Positions 43,415-52,204 of a stretch of DNA of 64,000 nt are shown one piece after another; position 1 is the first letter of the stretch; the number at the start of each line of letters is the position of its first letter. The stretch comes from Streptomyces sp. SLBN-118. Lineage in GTDB: Bacteria > Actinomycetota > Actinomycetes > Streptomycetales > Streptomycetaceae. Both the position numbers and the translations under genes were made by a program. The notes beneath the pieces were generated by a model. That model was not told the origin of the DNA and ran no database searches. It saw only the letters and a program-made list of their open reading frames with translations. The stretch lies in contig NZ_VFNP01000002.1 in NCBI RefSeq assembly GCF_006715635.1, forward strand, positions 1,860,001 to 1,924,000. Reading direction: 5' to 3'.

Positions 43415-43771
43415 TTAGCTGAAGGAGTCGCCGCAGGCGCAGGAGCCGGTGGCGTTCGGGTTGTCGATCGTGAAGCCCTGCTTCTCGATCGTGTCCACGA
43501 AGTCGATGGACGCGCCACCCAGGTACGGGGCACTCATCCGGTCGGTGACGACCTTGACGCCGCCGAAGTCCTTGACGACATCGCCGTCGAGCGAGCGCTC
43601 GTCGAAGAACAGCTGGTAGCGCAGGCCCGAGCAGCCGCCGGGCTGAACGGCGACCCGCAGCGCCAGGTCGTCCCGGCCTTCCTGGTCCAGCAGGGCCTTG
43701 ACCTTGGCCGCGGCGGCGTCGGACAGGAGGATGCCGTCGCTCGCGGTGGTGGTCTCGTCCGATACGGACAT
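43415..43771 (-). CDS. erpA: HesB/IscA/ErpA-type Fe-S cluster insertion protein
   Basis: 118-residue A-type carrier that accepts and delivers [Fe-S] clusters. The three conserved cysteines are Cys47 (PGGCSGLRYQ), Cys111 and Cys113 (SCACGDSF). The core FDERSLDGDVVKDFGGVK is characteristic. ATG at 43771 is preceded by GGGAGAGAAG. It is divergent from nadA, whose product needs a [4Fe-4S] cluster, and 3 kb from a cysteine desulfurase, a plausible supply chain. The 285-bp region between it and nadA carries three palindromic sites. Confidence 0.93.
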   Translation of the reverse strand: MSVSDETTTASDGILLSDAAAAKVKALLDQEGRDDLALRVAVQPGGCSGLRYQLFFDERSLDGDVVKDFGGVKVVTDRMSAPYLGGASIDFVDTIEKQGFTIDNPNATGSCACGDSFS

Positions 43772-43951
43772 CTGCTTCTCTCCCGGGTTGTACGGAGACT
43801 GCTTGCCGACGGTTGCAACCGGCGGGGACCCGGATTCATTCCGGGCGAGCCCTAGTCTTTCCTCTTCATGCTCGCACATCGGCTCGGCAAGGAGCACCGG
43901 CCTGTGAACGGCGGGGTGTACCGGGGGTGTACGCGAGGGAGCAGGGGGGTG

Positions 43952-43964
43952 CGTCACATCGACG
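43952..43964. promoter_or_regulatory. Palindrome 1 (CGTC-N5-GACG)
   Basis: gCGTCACATCGACGc, one of three copies of the same 13-bp dyad in the erpA/nadA region. This copy has the longest symmetry (5-bp arms). It lies 22 bp upstream of the inferred nadA -35. Confidence 0.6.
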
Positions 43965-43973
43965 CTATGGACA

Positions 43974-44002
43974 TCGTCAAAGTGACGTGAAGCAGTTATG
44001 AT
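43974..44002 (+). promoter_or_regulatory. Putative nadA promoter
   Basis: TCGTCA (43974-43979) and TATGAT (43997-44002) are separated by exactly 17 bp. The -10 matches the vegetative TAnnnT consensus well; the -35 is weaker. Initiation is predicted near 44009, about 48 bases before the nadA GTG. Confidence 0.6.
43975..43987. promoter_or_regulatory. Palindrome 2 (CGTC-N5-GACG), over the nadA -35
   Basis: CGTCAAAGTGACG overlaps the inferred -35 hexamer of nadA. Its centre is 23 bp from that of palindrome 1. Confidence 0.62.
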
Positions 44003-44008
44003 AGATAG

Positions 44009-44021
44009 CGTCAAATAGACG
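44009..44021. promoter_or_regulatory. Palindrome 3 (CGTC-N5-GACG), at the nadA start site
   Basis: CGTCAAATAGACG lies just after the -10, at the predicted transcription start. Palindromes 2 and 3 share CGTCAAA. A protein bound to both would block nadA initiation. Confidence 0.62.
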
Positions 44022-44056
44022 AGAAGTGCCTCTGCAGAAGAGAAAGGGTGCGTGAC

Positions 44057-45238
44057 GTGACCACCGCCCAAGCCCGCCCCGAGCTCGACGTCCAGCCGAC
44101 GCCGCTCGCCCTGCTGCTGCTCGGCCGTGAGGCCGACCCCAGGAGCGAGCGCGGCGTGGAGTGCCCCGGCGACCTGCCCTCCCCGTCCGACCCGGACCTG
44201 GTGGAGCGCGCCCGCGCGGCCAGGGAGAAGCTCGGCGACAAGGTCTTCGTCCTCGGCCACCACTACCAGCGCGACGAGGTCATCCAGTTCGCCGACGTCA
44301 CCGGCGACTCCTTCAAGCTGGCGAAGGACGCCGCGGCCCGCCCGGAGGCCGAGTACATCGTGTTCTGCGGTGTGCACTTCATGGCCGAGTCCGCGGACAT
44401 CCTGACCTCCGACGACCAGAAGGTCGTGCTGCCCGACCTGGCCGCCGGCTGCTCGATGGCCGACATGGCGACGGCCGAGCAGGTCGCCGAGTGCTGGGAC
44501 GTGCTGTCCGAGGCCGGTGTGGCCGAGCAGGTCGTGCCCGTCTCGTACATGAACTCCTCGGCGGACATCAAGGCCTTCACCGGCAAGCACGGCGGCACGA
44601 TCTGCACGTCGTCGAACGCGAAGCGTGCGCTGGACTGGGCCTTCGAGCAGGGCGAGAAGGTGCTCTTCCTCCCCGACCAGCACCTGGGGCGCAACACCGC
44701 GGTGCGCGAGATGGGCATGTCGCTCGACGACTGCGTCCTGTACAACCCGCACAAGCCGAACGGCGGGCTGACTGTCGAGCAGCTGCGGGACGCCAAGATG
44801 ATCCTGTGGCGCGGGCACTGCTCGGTGCACGGCCGCTTCTCGCTGGACTCGGTCAATGACGTACGTGAGCGGATCCCGGGCGTGAACGTCCTCGTCCACC
44901 CCGAGTGCAAGCACGAGGTCGTGGCGGCCGCGGACTACGTCGGCTCGACGGAGTACATCATCAAGACGCTCGAGGCGGCCCCGGCCGGCTCCAAGTGGGC
45001 GATCGGCACCGAGCTCAACCTCGTCCGCCGGGTCGCGAACGCGCACCCCGACAAAGAGGTCGTCTTCCTCGACAAGACGGTCTGCTTCTGCTCGACGATG
45101 AACCGCATCGACCTGCCGCACCTGGTGTGGGCGCTGGAGTCGCTGGCCGAGGGCAACCTGGTCAACCGGATCCAGGTCGACAAGGAGACAGAGAGCTTCG
45201 CGAAGCTCGCTCTGGAGCGGATGCTGGCGCTGCCGTAA
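44057..45238 (+). CDS. nadA: Quinolinate synthase
   Basis: Condenses iminoaspartate with dihydroxyacetone phosphate to quinolinate, the first stage of de novo NAD synthesis; needs an oxygen-sensitive [4Fe-4S] cluster. The 393-residue protein has VLGHHYQRDEVIQFADVTGD, the cluster cysteines in EYIVFCGVHFMAE, WRGHCSVHGRF and TVCFCSTMNRID, and YMNSSADIKAFT. The GTG at 44057 (VTTAQARPE) agrees with the Streptomyces start; GTG 44048 is three codons further up. The nadB and nadC genes usually linked to nadA do not appear in this window, and the neighbouring erpA may serve its cluster. Confidence 0.95.
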   Translation: MTTAQARPELDVQPTPLALLLLGREADPRSERGVECPGDLPSPSDPDLVERARAAREKLGDKVFVLGHHYQRDEVIQFADVTGDSFKLAKDAAARPEAEYIVFCGVHFMAESADILTSDDQKVVLPDLAAGCSMADMATAEQVAECWDVLSEAGVAEQVVPVSYMNSSADIKAFTGKHGGTICTSSNAKRALDWAFEQGEKVLFLPDQHLGRNTAVREMGMSLDDCVLYNPHKPNGGLTVEQLRDAKMILWRGHCSVHGRFSLDSVNDVRERIPGVNVLVHPECKHEVVAAADYVGSTEYIIKTLEAAPAGSKWAIGTELNLVRRVANAHPDKEVVFLDKTVCFCSTMNRIDLPHLVWALESLAEGNLVNRIQVDKETESFAKLALERMLALP

Positions 45239-45259
45239 CGGTCGCACCGTGTACGCGTG

Positions 45260-45297
45260 AGGGGCGCCCCGGCCGGTCAAGCCGCGGCGCCCCTTTT
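45260..45297. terminator. Convergent terminator nadA / response regulator
   Basis: Stem AGGGGCGCC / GGCGCCCCT with a 17-base loop followed by TTT on the plus strand, in the gap between nadA and a convergent regulator gene. Confidence 0.8.
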
Positions 45298-45348
45298 CCG
45301 GCGGCCCCCTGCCCCCGCTCGCCCCAGCGGACCGTGCGTACCGTCGGC

Positions 45349-46035
45349 TCACTCCACCCTTGGACGCACCAGGCCGGATTCATACGCCACAACCACCAAC
45401 TGGGCGCGGTCGCGTGCGCCCAGTTTCGCCATCGCCCGGTTCACATGGGTCTTGACCGTCAGCGGGCTGACCTCCAGACGCTCGGCGATCTCGTCGTTGG
45501 AGTGGCCGCCGCCAACCAGGACGAGGACCTCGCGCTCGCGGCCGGTGAGCGCGGCAAGGCGCTCGGAGTACGCCTGGGTCTCCTCACCGTCGTCCGAAGT
45601 GCCGCCCTGCGCGAGGAACTTGGCGATCAGGCCCTTGGTGGCGACCGGAGAGAGCAGCGCCTCGCCCGCGGCGGCGATCCGGATGGCGTTGAGCAGCTCG
45701 TCGGGTTCCGCGCCCTTGCCGAGGAAGCCCGAGGCCCCGGCCCGCAGCGACTGCACGACGTACTCGTCGACCTCGAAGGTCGTGAGCATGACGACCCGTA
45801 CATGGGCCAGCTCCGGGTCCGCGCTGATCATGCGGGTCGCGGCGAGCCCGTCCGTGCCGGGCATCCGGATGTCCATCAGGACCACATCGGCCTTGGCGGA
45901 ACGGGCCAGGGCGACCGCCTCGGCGCCGTCCGCCGCCTCGGCGACGACCTCCATGTCGGATTCGGAGTCCACCAGGACCCGGAACGCGCTGCGCAGCAGT
46001 GTCTGGTCGTCGGCGAGCAGCACCCTGATCGTCAT
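45349..46035 (-). CDS. NarL-family response regulator
   Basis: 228 residues: receiver (RVLLADDQTLLR, Asp in DVVLMDIRMPGTDG, Thr in VVMLTTF, Lys in GFLGKGAEPDEL) and LuxR-type HTH (LTGREREVLVLVGGGHSND, LTVKTHVNRAMAKLG). ATG at 46035 overlaps the kinase stop (ATGA). Together they form a standard actinobacterial two-component pair of unknown signal; clustering with pspA suggests, without proof, an envelope-stress role. Confidence 0.92.
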   Translation of the reverse strand: MTIRVLLADDQTLLRSAFRVLVDSESDMEVVAEAADGAEAVALARSAKADVVLMDIRMPGTDGLAATRMISADPELAHVRVVMLTTFEVDEYVVQSLRAGASGFLGKGAEPDELLNAIRIAAAGEALLSPVATKGLIAKFLAQGGTSDDGEETQAYSERLAALTGREREVLVLVGGGHSNDEIAERLEVSPLTVKTHVNRAMAKLGARDRAQLVVVAYESGLVRPRVE

Positions 46036-47279
46036 CTGTCCTCCCCCGTACGGGTCTTGAGGGGAAGTATCGCCTGCACCCGGAAGCCGCCGCCGTAACG
46101 GGGGCCCGCGGTCAGCGCCCCGCCCAGTGCCGTGACCCGCTCGCGCATCCCGAGCAGCCCGTGGCCGCCGCCGTCCGTCTGCCCGTCCGGCTCGGCGCCG
46201 TTGTCGAGGACCGTGACCTCCAGCGTCGGGCCGACCCGGATCACGCTGACCTCGGCCTTGGCCTCCGCGCCCGCGTGCTTCTGCACATTGGTCAGCGCCT
46301 CCTGGATGATCCGGTACGCCGCGAGGTCGACGGCGGCCGGGAGCCGGACGCCGTCGTCGGCGCGGGCCACCTCGACCGGCAGTCCGGCGTGCCGGAAGGT
46401 GGTGACCAGGTCACCCAGGACCTCCAGGCCGGGGGCCGGTTCGGTGGGGGCCTCCGGGTCGCCGGACTGCCGCAGCAGCCCGACCGTGGCACGCAGTTCA
46501 TTGAGCGCCGAGCGGCTGGCATCCCGCACATGGGCGAGGGCTTCCTTGGCCTGGTCGGGGCGTTTGTCCATGACATGCGCCGCGACACCGGCCTGCACAT
46601 TGACCAGGGCGATGTGGTGCGCGACCACGTCGTGCAGATCGCGGGCGATCCGCAGCCGCTCCTCGGCGACCCGCCGCCGGGCCTCCTCTTCGCGGGTGCG
46701 CTCCGCGCGCTCGGCCCGTTCCCTGATCGCGTCGACGAAGTCGCGCCGGCTGCGCACCGCATCGCCGGCGGCCGCCGCCATCCCGGTCCAGGCGAAGATG
46801 CCGAGGTTCTCCTGCGTGTACCAGGGGGGCGAGCCGAAGAGCATCGCCGCGCCGGTCAGCACGGTCATGGTCAGCAGGCCGACCCGCCAGGTCGTGAGCC
46901 GGTCGGTGCGCGAGGCGACCGTATAAAGAGCGATCACCGCGCTCATCGCGACCGGCGCCGGCGGCTCACCCACGACCAGCTCGAAGACGGAGACGAATCC
47001 GGTGAAGGCGAGGACGGCCATCTGGTTGCGGCGGCGGAAGACGAGCGCCCCCGCCACCAGGACCATGAGCACCACACTGCGCAGCTCGGGGGTGCGGCTG
47101 CCGAAGTCCGGGCCGTGCCGCCCGTTCGGATCGGCGAAGGACCCGGCGACCATGCAGATCAGGACGACCACGGCCAGTGCCCCGTCCAGCGCCAGCGGGT
47201 GCGCGCGGAGCCATTGCTGGGTGCGGGCGAACCCGGTGGCGAGTGAGGTCACATCGAGCCACGGTACGGCGTGCCGCAC
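46032..47279 (-). CDS. Sensor histidine kinase (HisKA_3)
   Basis: 415 residues. The first 160 hold about five hydrophobic segments (for example GALAVVVLICMVAGSF and VVLMVLVAGALVF). The phosphoacceptor His is in LRIARDLHDVVAHHIALV, after a basic coiled coil (RAERAERTREEEARRRVAEE). The ATPase domain shows EALTNVQKHAG (N box) and GGGHGLLGMRERV (G box). The GTG at 47279 has a weak ribosome site, so the start could be slightly different. Translationally coupled to the response regulator. Confidence 0.88.
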   Translation of the reverse strand: MRHAVPWLDVTSLATGFARTQQWLRAHPLALDGALAVVVLICMVAGSFADPNGRHGPDFGSRTPELRSVVLMVLVAGALVFRRRNQMAVLAFTGFVSVFELVVGEPPAPVAMSAVIALYTVASRTDRLTTWRVGLLTMTVLTGAAMLFGSPPWYTQENLGIFAWTGMAAAAGDAVRSRRDFVDAIRERAERAERTREEEARRRVAEERLRIARDLHDVVAHHIALVNVQAGVAAHVMDKRPDQAKEALAHVRDASRSALNELRATVGLLRQSGDPEAPTEPAPGLEVLGDLVTTFRHAGLPVEVARADDGVRLPAAVDLAAYRIIQEALTNVQKHAGAEAKAEVSVIRVGPTLEVTVLDNGAEPDGQTDGGGHGLLGMRERVTALGGALTAGPRYGGGFRVQAILPLKTRTGEDR

Positions 47280-47319
47280 CAGCCGCGTGCACCCGCGAGC
47301 ACAGCAGAAGACAGCAGAA

Positions 47320-47355
47320 TGCCCCGCCCCCGATCAACTCAACCGGGGCGGGGCA
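47320..47355 (-). terminator. Terminator of the pspA-pspAA unit
   Basis: Perfect 11-bp stem TGCCCCGCCCC / GGGGCGGGGCA around a 14-base loop, 48 bp past the pspAA stop. Confidence 0.8.
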
Positions 47356-47403
47356 CGCTGTCTGTTGGAGTGAGAAGGCCGGCCCAGGGGTCGGCCGGGA
47401 TCG

Positions 47404-47682
47404 TCAGCCCGGGATGAGGCCGTCGTCGCCGAGCAGCTCCCGTACATCCTCGAGCGTCGCGTCCGGAGCGGGAAGGATCAGCTCGGACGGCTCCAGGGAG
47501 TCGTCCGGCAGCGGCTCGCCGAGCTCCCGGACCTTCTCCAGGAGCGCGTGCAGAGTGCGGCGGAAGCCGGGGCCGTCGCCGCTCTCCATCTCGGTCAGCA
47601 GCTCGTCGTCGAGCTTGTTCAGTCCGGTGAGGTGGCGCTCCGCCACCTCCAGCTGACCCTCCCCCATGATCCGTACGATCAT
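47404..47682 (-). CDS. PspA-associated protein PspAA
   Basis: 92-residue acidic protein with the PspAA-type features seen beside actinobacterial PspA: N-terminal VRIMGEGQLEVAERHLTGL, helical centre (LDDELLTEMESGDGPGFRRTL) and a C-terminus ending DDGLIPG. It starts nine bases after the pspA stop, preceded by AGGGACTC, so both are expressed together. PspAA is thought to act with PspA at the membrane, but its activity is unknown. Confidence 0.85.
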   Translation of the reverse strand: MIVRIMGEGQLEVAERHLTGLNKLDDELLTEMESGDGPGFRRTLHALLEKVRELGEPLPDDSLEPSELILPAPDATLEDVRELLGDDGLIPG

Positions 47683-47691
47683 GACGAGTCC

Positions 47692-48486
47692 CTACTGCTT
47701 GTCGAACTTCGGGCTGCTCTGCTGCGAAGCGGCGTCCTGTGTGCCATTGCCGCCTTCGATGGCCTGCTGCGAGGAGCTGCTGCCGCCCGCGAGCTCGGCC
47801 TTCATCCGCTGCAGCTCCAGCTCCACATCAGTACCACCGGAGATGCGGTCCAGCTCGGCGGCGATGTCGTCCTTCGCCATCCCGGACTGGTCGTCCAGGG
47901 CGCCGGAGGCGAGCAGCTCGTCGATCGCGCCCGCCCTGGCCTGCAGCTGAGCGGTCTTGTCCTCGGCCCGCTGGATGGCCAGGCCGACGTCACCCATCTC
48001 CTCGGAGATGCCGGAGAATGCCTCGCCGATCCGGGTCTGTGCCTGGGCCGCGGTGTAGGTGGCCTTGATGGTCTCCTTCTTCGTACGGAAGGCGTCGACC
48101 TTGGCCTGCAGCCGCTGAGCCGCGAGGGTGAGCTTCTCCTCCTCGCCCTGCAGCGTCTGGTGCTGGGCCTCCAGGTCGGTGACCTGCTGCTGGAGCGAGG
48201 CGCGGCGGGACAGTGCCTCGCGCGCCAGGTCCTCACGGCCGAGTGCCAGCGCCTTGCGGCCCTGGTCCTCCAGCTTGGTGGACTGTCCCTGCAGCTGGTT
48301 CAGCTGCAATTCCAGCCGCTTGCGGGAGGTCGCCACATCGGCGACTCCGCGGCGCACCTTCTGCAGCAGTTCCAGCTGCTTCTGGTACGAGTAATCGAGG
48401 GTCTCGCGCGGATCCTCGGCCCGGTCAAGGGCCTTGTTTGCCTTCGCGCGGAAGATCATCCCCATACGCTTCATGACACCGCTCAT
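47692..48486 (-). CDS. pspA: Phage shock protein A / IM30 family
   Basis: 264-residue ESCRT-III-like protein that polymerises on the inner membrane under stress. The N-terminal amphipathic segment MKRMGMIFRAKANKALDRAE precedes the long coiled-coil hairpin (about 30-200, rich in Gln/Glu/Leu: LELQLNQLQGQSTKLEDQ) and a short C-terminal Ser/Gln-rich tail (GGSSSSQQ). The ATG at 48486 (MSGVMKR) is taken; ATG 48474 with MKRMGM is an alternative. Co-directional with pspAA. Confidence 0.92.
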   Translation of the reverse strand: MSGVMKRMGMIFRAKANKALDRAEDPRETLDYSYQKQLELLQKVRRGVADVATSRKRLELQLNQLQGQSTKLEDQGRKALALGREDLAREALSRRASLQQQVTDLEAQHQTLQGEEEKLTLAAQRLQAKVDAFRTKKETIKATYTAAQAQTRIGEAFSGISEEMGDVGLAIQRAEDKTAQLQARAGAIDELLASGALDDQSGMAKDDIAAELDRISGGTDVELELQRMKAELAGGSSSSQQAIEGGNGTQDAASQQSSPKFDKQ

Positions 48487-48831
48487 GGGCTTCGCGCGCC
48501 CCCTTCTGACGGACTCAGCTTCAGCACTCCAACAGAACCCACAGTACGGGCCCTGCATCCATTACCGCACTGTTCGGGAGCGGATGTGCTCCTCCCCAAG
48601 GACGACTGCTCACGGAGCCGATCCGGCCCAAGGAGTAGGTGACCGTCAGGGAAAGCGCGGACGACGACCGCTCTGTCCGGCTTGTGGCCGGCTTCTGTCC
48701 TGTACTGACGCTCGGTGTCGCGGGATCGTTCCCCGCCGGCGTGGGGTGTCCGCCCTACGTCTGCCACCACTGCCCTCCAAAGAGGGACCTGCGGTCCCGC
48801 ACCTCCTCCTTACCCCGTACCCTTGGGCTTT
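48487..48831. other. 345-bp divergent gap upstream of pspA and the DUF3043 gene
   Basis: No gene is supported here. It must contain the divergent promoters. A short perfect hairpin GGGACC-TGC-GGTCCC lies at 48784-48798. For the DUF3043 gene a TACCCT (-10-like) hexamer at 48818-48823 sits eight bases from the GTG, suggesting a leaderless transcript. Confidence 0.5.
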
Positions 48832-49428
48832 GTGTTTGGTAGCCGTTCCAGAGAAGAGAAGTCCCCCACCGACAAGGTGAAGCTGGACCTCTCCAAGCAG
48901 CCCCGCGACCCCGAGGCCCCGAAGGGCCGCCCCACGCCCAAGCGCAGTGAGGCCCAGACCCAGCGCCGCCGTGCCTCCAGCGCCCCGGCCGACCGCAAGG
49001 AGGCCGCGAAGCGCCAGCGCGAGGCCCGCCGCGCGGACCTTGCCAGGCAGCGCGAGGCACTCGCCAGCGGCGACGAACGGTATCTGCCGGCCCGTGACAA
49101 GGGACCGGTCCGCCGGTTCGTGCGGGACTTCGTGGACTCCCGCTTCTGCGTCGCCGAGTTCTTCCTGCCGCTCGCGGTGGTGATCCTGGTCCTGAGCATG
49201 GTCCGGATCGGCTCGCTGCAGAACATCGCACTGCTGCTGTGGCTCGGCGTGATCGTGCTGATCGTCGTCGACTCCATCGGCCTGGCGTTCCGTATGAAGA
49301 GGCAGCTGGGCGAGCGCTTCCCGGACGAGCCCAAGCGCGGCGCGGTCGCCTACGGCCTGATGCGTACACTCCAGATGCGCCGACTGCGCCTGCCGAAGCC
49401 GCAGGTCAAGCGGGGAGAGCGGCCCTGA
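48832..49428 (+). CDS. DUF3043 membrane protein
   Basis: 198-residue actinobacterial protein of unknown function. The N-terminal half is basic, hydrophilic and Arg/Lys/Ala-rich (DPEAPKGRPTPKRSEAQTQR, a positive coil, RQREARRADLARQRE), followed by two spans (AEFFLPLAVVILVLSMVRI and NIALLLWLGVIVLIVVDSIG) and a conserved YGLMRTLQMRRLRLPKPQ tail. The GTG at 48832 is probably leaderless. Its last codon and TGA overlap a CTG that is the likely start of the methyltransferase gene. Confidence 0.88.
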   Translation: MFGSRSREEKSPTDKVKLDLSKQPRDPEAPKGRPTPKRSEAQTQRRRASSAPADRKEAAKRQREARRADLARQREALASGDERYLPARDKGPVRRFVRDFVDSRFCVAEFFLPLAVVILVLSMVRIGSLQNIALLLWLGVIVLIVVDSIGLAFRMKRQLGERFPDEPKRGAVAYGLMRTLQMRRLRLPKPQVKRGERP

Positions 49429-50222
49429 GCCAGGAAACCTCCGGATTCGAGGGCGCTTCGGCCACCTGGCTGGCCGGTCTTGGCGGACTGCGCAACCTGG
49501 TACGCCAGGAGCTCGTCGCCCGTCAGCTCGACGAGCAGATGGCCGCGCGCTACCCCGTCGGGCAGCGGCTGCGGATCCTCGATGTCGGCATGGGCCAGGG
49601 CACCCAGGCTCTGCGCCTGGCGCGGGCCGGTCACGCCGTGACCGGCCTGGAGTCCGACGCCACGATGATCAAGGCGGCCCGCGAGTCGCTGGCAGGTGAG
49701 CCCGCCGGGATCCGCGAGCGGGTCCGGCTGATCGAGGGCGACGGCCGCGACACCGGGGTGCACTTTCTGCCCGGCAGCTTCGACGTGGTGCTCTGCCACG
49801 GAGTGCTGATGTACGTCCAGGAACGGGACGCGATGCTCGCGGGCCTGGCCAGGATGCTTGCGGCCGGTGGTCTTCTCTCCTTGCTCGTGCGCAACGGCGA
49901 CGCTCTCGCCATGCGGCCCGGCCTCACCGGGGACTGGCCCGCGGCACTTACCGCCTTCGACTCGGACATGTACACCAACCGGCTCGGACTGTCGGTGCGC
50001 GCGGACCGTCTGGAGGCGCTGACGGCGACCCTGGCGGGGATCGCGGCGCCGCTGCACGCCTGGTACGGCGTACGGGTCTTCACCGACAACGTGCCGAACG
50101 ACGCCGAGCTGCCCGCAGCGACGGAGCTGCATCGGCTGCTGGCCGCGGAGGACCGGGCGGGGCGCACGGAGCCCTACCGCCGGGTGGCGGCGCTCCTGCA
50201 TCTGTGCGGAGTACGCGGCTGA
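49425..50222 (+). CDS. Class I SAM-dependent methyltransferase (probable CTG start)
   Basis: 265 residues with Rossmann methyltransferase motifs: ILDVGMGQGTQALRLARAG (SAM-binding I), LESDATMIKAA (II), FDVVLCHGVLMYV (IV-V) and a helical cap. It resembles CmoA-like or UbiE-like enzymes; substrate unknown. No ATG, GTG or TTG at the correct distance fits: the frame is open upstream inside the DUF3043 gene, and the first conserved residues (LSQETSGFEGASATW) begin at CTG 49425, overlapping TGA 49426-49428 as CTGA. GGGGAGAG lies about six bases upstream. A start at a downstream ATG would lose the N-terminal helix. Confidence 0.82.
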   Translation: MSQETSGFEGASATWLAGLGGLRNLVRQELVARQLDEQMAARYPVGQRLRILDVGMGQGTQALRLARAGHAVTGLESDATMIKAARESLAGEPAGIRERVRLIEGDGRDTGVHFLPGSFDVVLCHGVLMYVQERDAMLAGLARMLAAGGLLSLLVRNGDALAMRPGLTGDWPAALTAFDSDMYTNRLGLSVRADRLEALTATLAGIAAPLHAWYGVRVFTDNVPNDAELPAATELHRLLAAEDRAGRTEPYRRVAALLHLCGVRG

Positions 50223-50326
50223 GGCCACGCCCGCAGCCGCCCGCGGCCAAGGCCGCATCCGGCCGAGTTCGTGGCTGAATTCGGCTTGGGCTCAGGCGCG
50301 TTGGTGTCTTTCGCGTCCTCAACGAA

Positions 50327-52096
50327 GTGACCACCGCAGAAAGCGCAGAGAAGCCGCCCGTCAGACTCCCGGCCCGGGAGACATGGCGGGCCCTGTACGC
50401 ACATTTCCGGCCGCACCGCTGGGTCGTCGCGCTCGGCGCGTCCCTGGCCCTGGTGGGCACTGTGACCGCTCTCGCCCAGCCGCTCGCCGCCAAGTCCCTG
50501 GTCGACAAGCTCGGCCGGGACGAGTCGATCACCGGCGTCCTGCTGCTGCTCACCGGTCTGGTGGTGCTCGGCACGGCCATCGAGGCGGTGGGCACGTACA
50601 TCCTGGAGCGCACCGCCGAGTCCGTGGTCCTTGCCGCCCGCCGCTCACTGATCGGGCGGCTGCTGCGGCTGCGGCTGTCCGAGGTGGAGCGCACCCAGCC
50701 CGGCGATCTGATGTCCCGGGTGACCTCCGACACCACGCTGCTGCGTGCGGTGACCACCCAGTCGATCGTTTCGGCGGCGACCGGCGGGCTCGCCTTCCTC
50801 GCCACGATCGTGATGATGGGGCTGATGGACGCGGTGCTGCTGGGCGTCACGCTCGGCGTGATCGTGCTGATCGGCGGCTGTGTGGGCCTGCTGATGCCGA
50901 AGATCGCGCAGGCGACGAAGCGTTCGCAGGAGGCGGTCGGCGAGATATCCACCGTGCTGGAGCGGGCCTTCGGGGCCTTTCGTACGGTCAAGGCTTCCGG
51001 CGCCGAGGAGCGCGAGACGGAGGTCGTGTCCAAGGCGGCGCGCGAGGCGTGGCGGCACGGCGTACGGTCCGCGAAGTGGCAGTCGGCGGCCTGGTCGTCG
51101 GTGGGCCTGGCCGTGCAGGTGTCGTTCCTGGCGGTACTGGGAATCGGCGGTGCGCGGGTCGCCTCGGGCGCGATCTCCGTCTCGACGCTGGTGGCCTTCC
51201 TGCTGTTTCTCTTCTATCTGATCGACCCGGTGTCGAAGCTGGTGGAGGCCGCCTCGCAGTACCAGGTGGGGTCGGCGGCGATCGCGCGGATCGTGGAGGC
51301 GGAGCGGCTGGAGACGGAGGCGCTCTCGCCTCCGCAGGGCGCCTGGGGAACGGGGCCCGCGGCGGTCGTGTTCAAGGACGTCGCCTTCCGCTACCGGGAC
51401 GATCTTCCCTTTGTCCATCAGGGCGTCTCGTTCGAGGTGCCCGGCGCCGGAATGACGGCCTTCGTCGGCCCGTCGGGCGCGGGCAAGACGACGGTCTTCG
51501 GGCTGATCGAGCGCTTCTACGAGGCTGACGGCGGCCGGATCACGGTGGACGGCAAGGACATACGGGAATGGCCGCTCGCCGATCTCCGGGCCTCGATCGG
51601 TTATGTCGAGCAGGACGCTCCGGTGCTGTCGGGGACGCTGCGCGAGAACCTGGTCTTCGCGGCGCCGGACGCGAGCGAGGAGCAGATCCGGGACGTTCTC
51701 GTGCGCGCGAGGCTCGACGCTCTGGTGGACCGGCTGCCGGACGGTCTCGAGACGGTTGTGGGGCACCGCGGTTCCAAGCTCTCGGGCGGCGAGCGGCAGC
51801 GGGTGGCGATCGCGCGGGCGCTGCTGCGGCGCCCGCGGCTGCTGCTTCTGGACGAGGCGACCTCGCAGCTGGACGCGGTCAACGAGATGGCTCTGCGGGA
51901 TGTGGTCGCCGAGGTGTCGCGCGAGGTGACGGTGCTCGTGGTCGCCCACCGGCTGTCGACGGTGACCCTGGCGGACCGGATCGTGGTGATGGACGCGGGG
52001 AAGGTACGGGCAGTGGGGACGCACGAAGAGCTGGTGGCGTCGGATCCGTTGTACGGGGAGCTGGCCGCGACGCAGTTCCTGGCGACGGCGCGCTGA
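50327..52096 (+). CDS. ABC transporter, fused membrane and ATPase domains (half exporter)
   Basis: 589-residue type IV ABC half-transporter. Six membrane spans (about 30-300) precede the ATPase: Walker [16 protein letters not shown] loop [13 protein letters not shown], signature [15 protein letters not shown], Walker [15 protein letters not shown] loop VAHRLSTV. Length and architecture match bacterial multidrug or lipid exporters that dimerise. Substrate unknown. GTG at 50327 has a poor ribosome site and may be leaderless. A strong terminator follows at 52131-52176. Confidence 0.93.
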   Translation: MTTAESAEKPPVRLPARETWRALYAHFRPHRWVVALGASLALVGTVTALAQPLAAKSLVDKLGRDESITGVLLLLTGLVVLGTAIEAVGTYILERTAESVVLAARRSLIGRLLRLRLSEVERTQPGDLMSRVTSDTTLLRAVTTQSIVSAATGGLAFLATIVMMGLMDAVLLGVTLGVIVLIGGCVGLLMPKIAQATKRSQEAVGEISTVLERAFGAFRTVKASGAEERETEVVSKAAREAWRHGVRSAKWQSAAWSSVGLAVQVSFLAVLGIGGARVASGAISVSTLVAFLLFLFYLIDPVSKLVEAASQYQVGSAAIARIVEAERLETEALSPPQGAWGTGPAAVVFKDVAFRYRDDLPFVHQGVSFEVPGAGMTAFVGPSGAGKTTVFGLIERFYEADGGRITVDGKDIREWPLADLRASIGYVEQDAPVLSGTLRENLVFAAPDASEEQIRDVLVRARLDALVDRLPDGLETVVGHRGSKLSGGERQRVAIARALLRRPRLLLLDEATSQLDAVNEMALRDVVAEVSREVTVLVVAHRLSTVTLADRIVVMDAGKVRAVGTHEELVASDPLYGELAATQFLATAR

Positions 52097-52130
52097 TCGC
52101 GTGAGGTGCGTATGCACCTTCGGCCCCAGT

Positions 52131-52176
52131 CCTCAGACGCCGGAGGGGCCGAGATCAGCCCCTCCGGCGTCTGAGG
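52131..52176. terminator. Strong bidirectional terminator
   Basis: Perfect 19-bp stem CCTCAGACGCCGGAGGGGC / GCCCCTCCGGCGTCTGAGG with an 8-base loop, between the convergent ABC exporter and the small hypothetical gene. Confidence 0.9.
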
Positions 52177-52204
52177 CGCGGAGGTCCGGGGGCACAGCCC
52201 CCGG

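Noticed and set aside
48639..48842. Small plus-strand ORF with AAGGAG before a GTG
   Set aside because: Ribosome site too close to the start, mixed third-position bias, no recognisable protein; ends inside the next gene.
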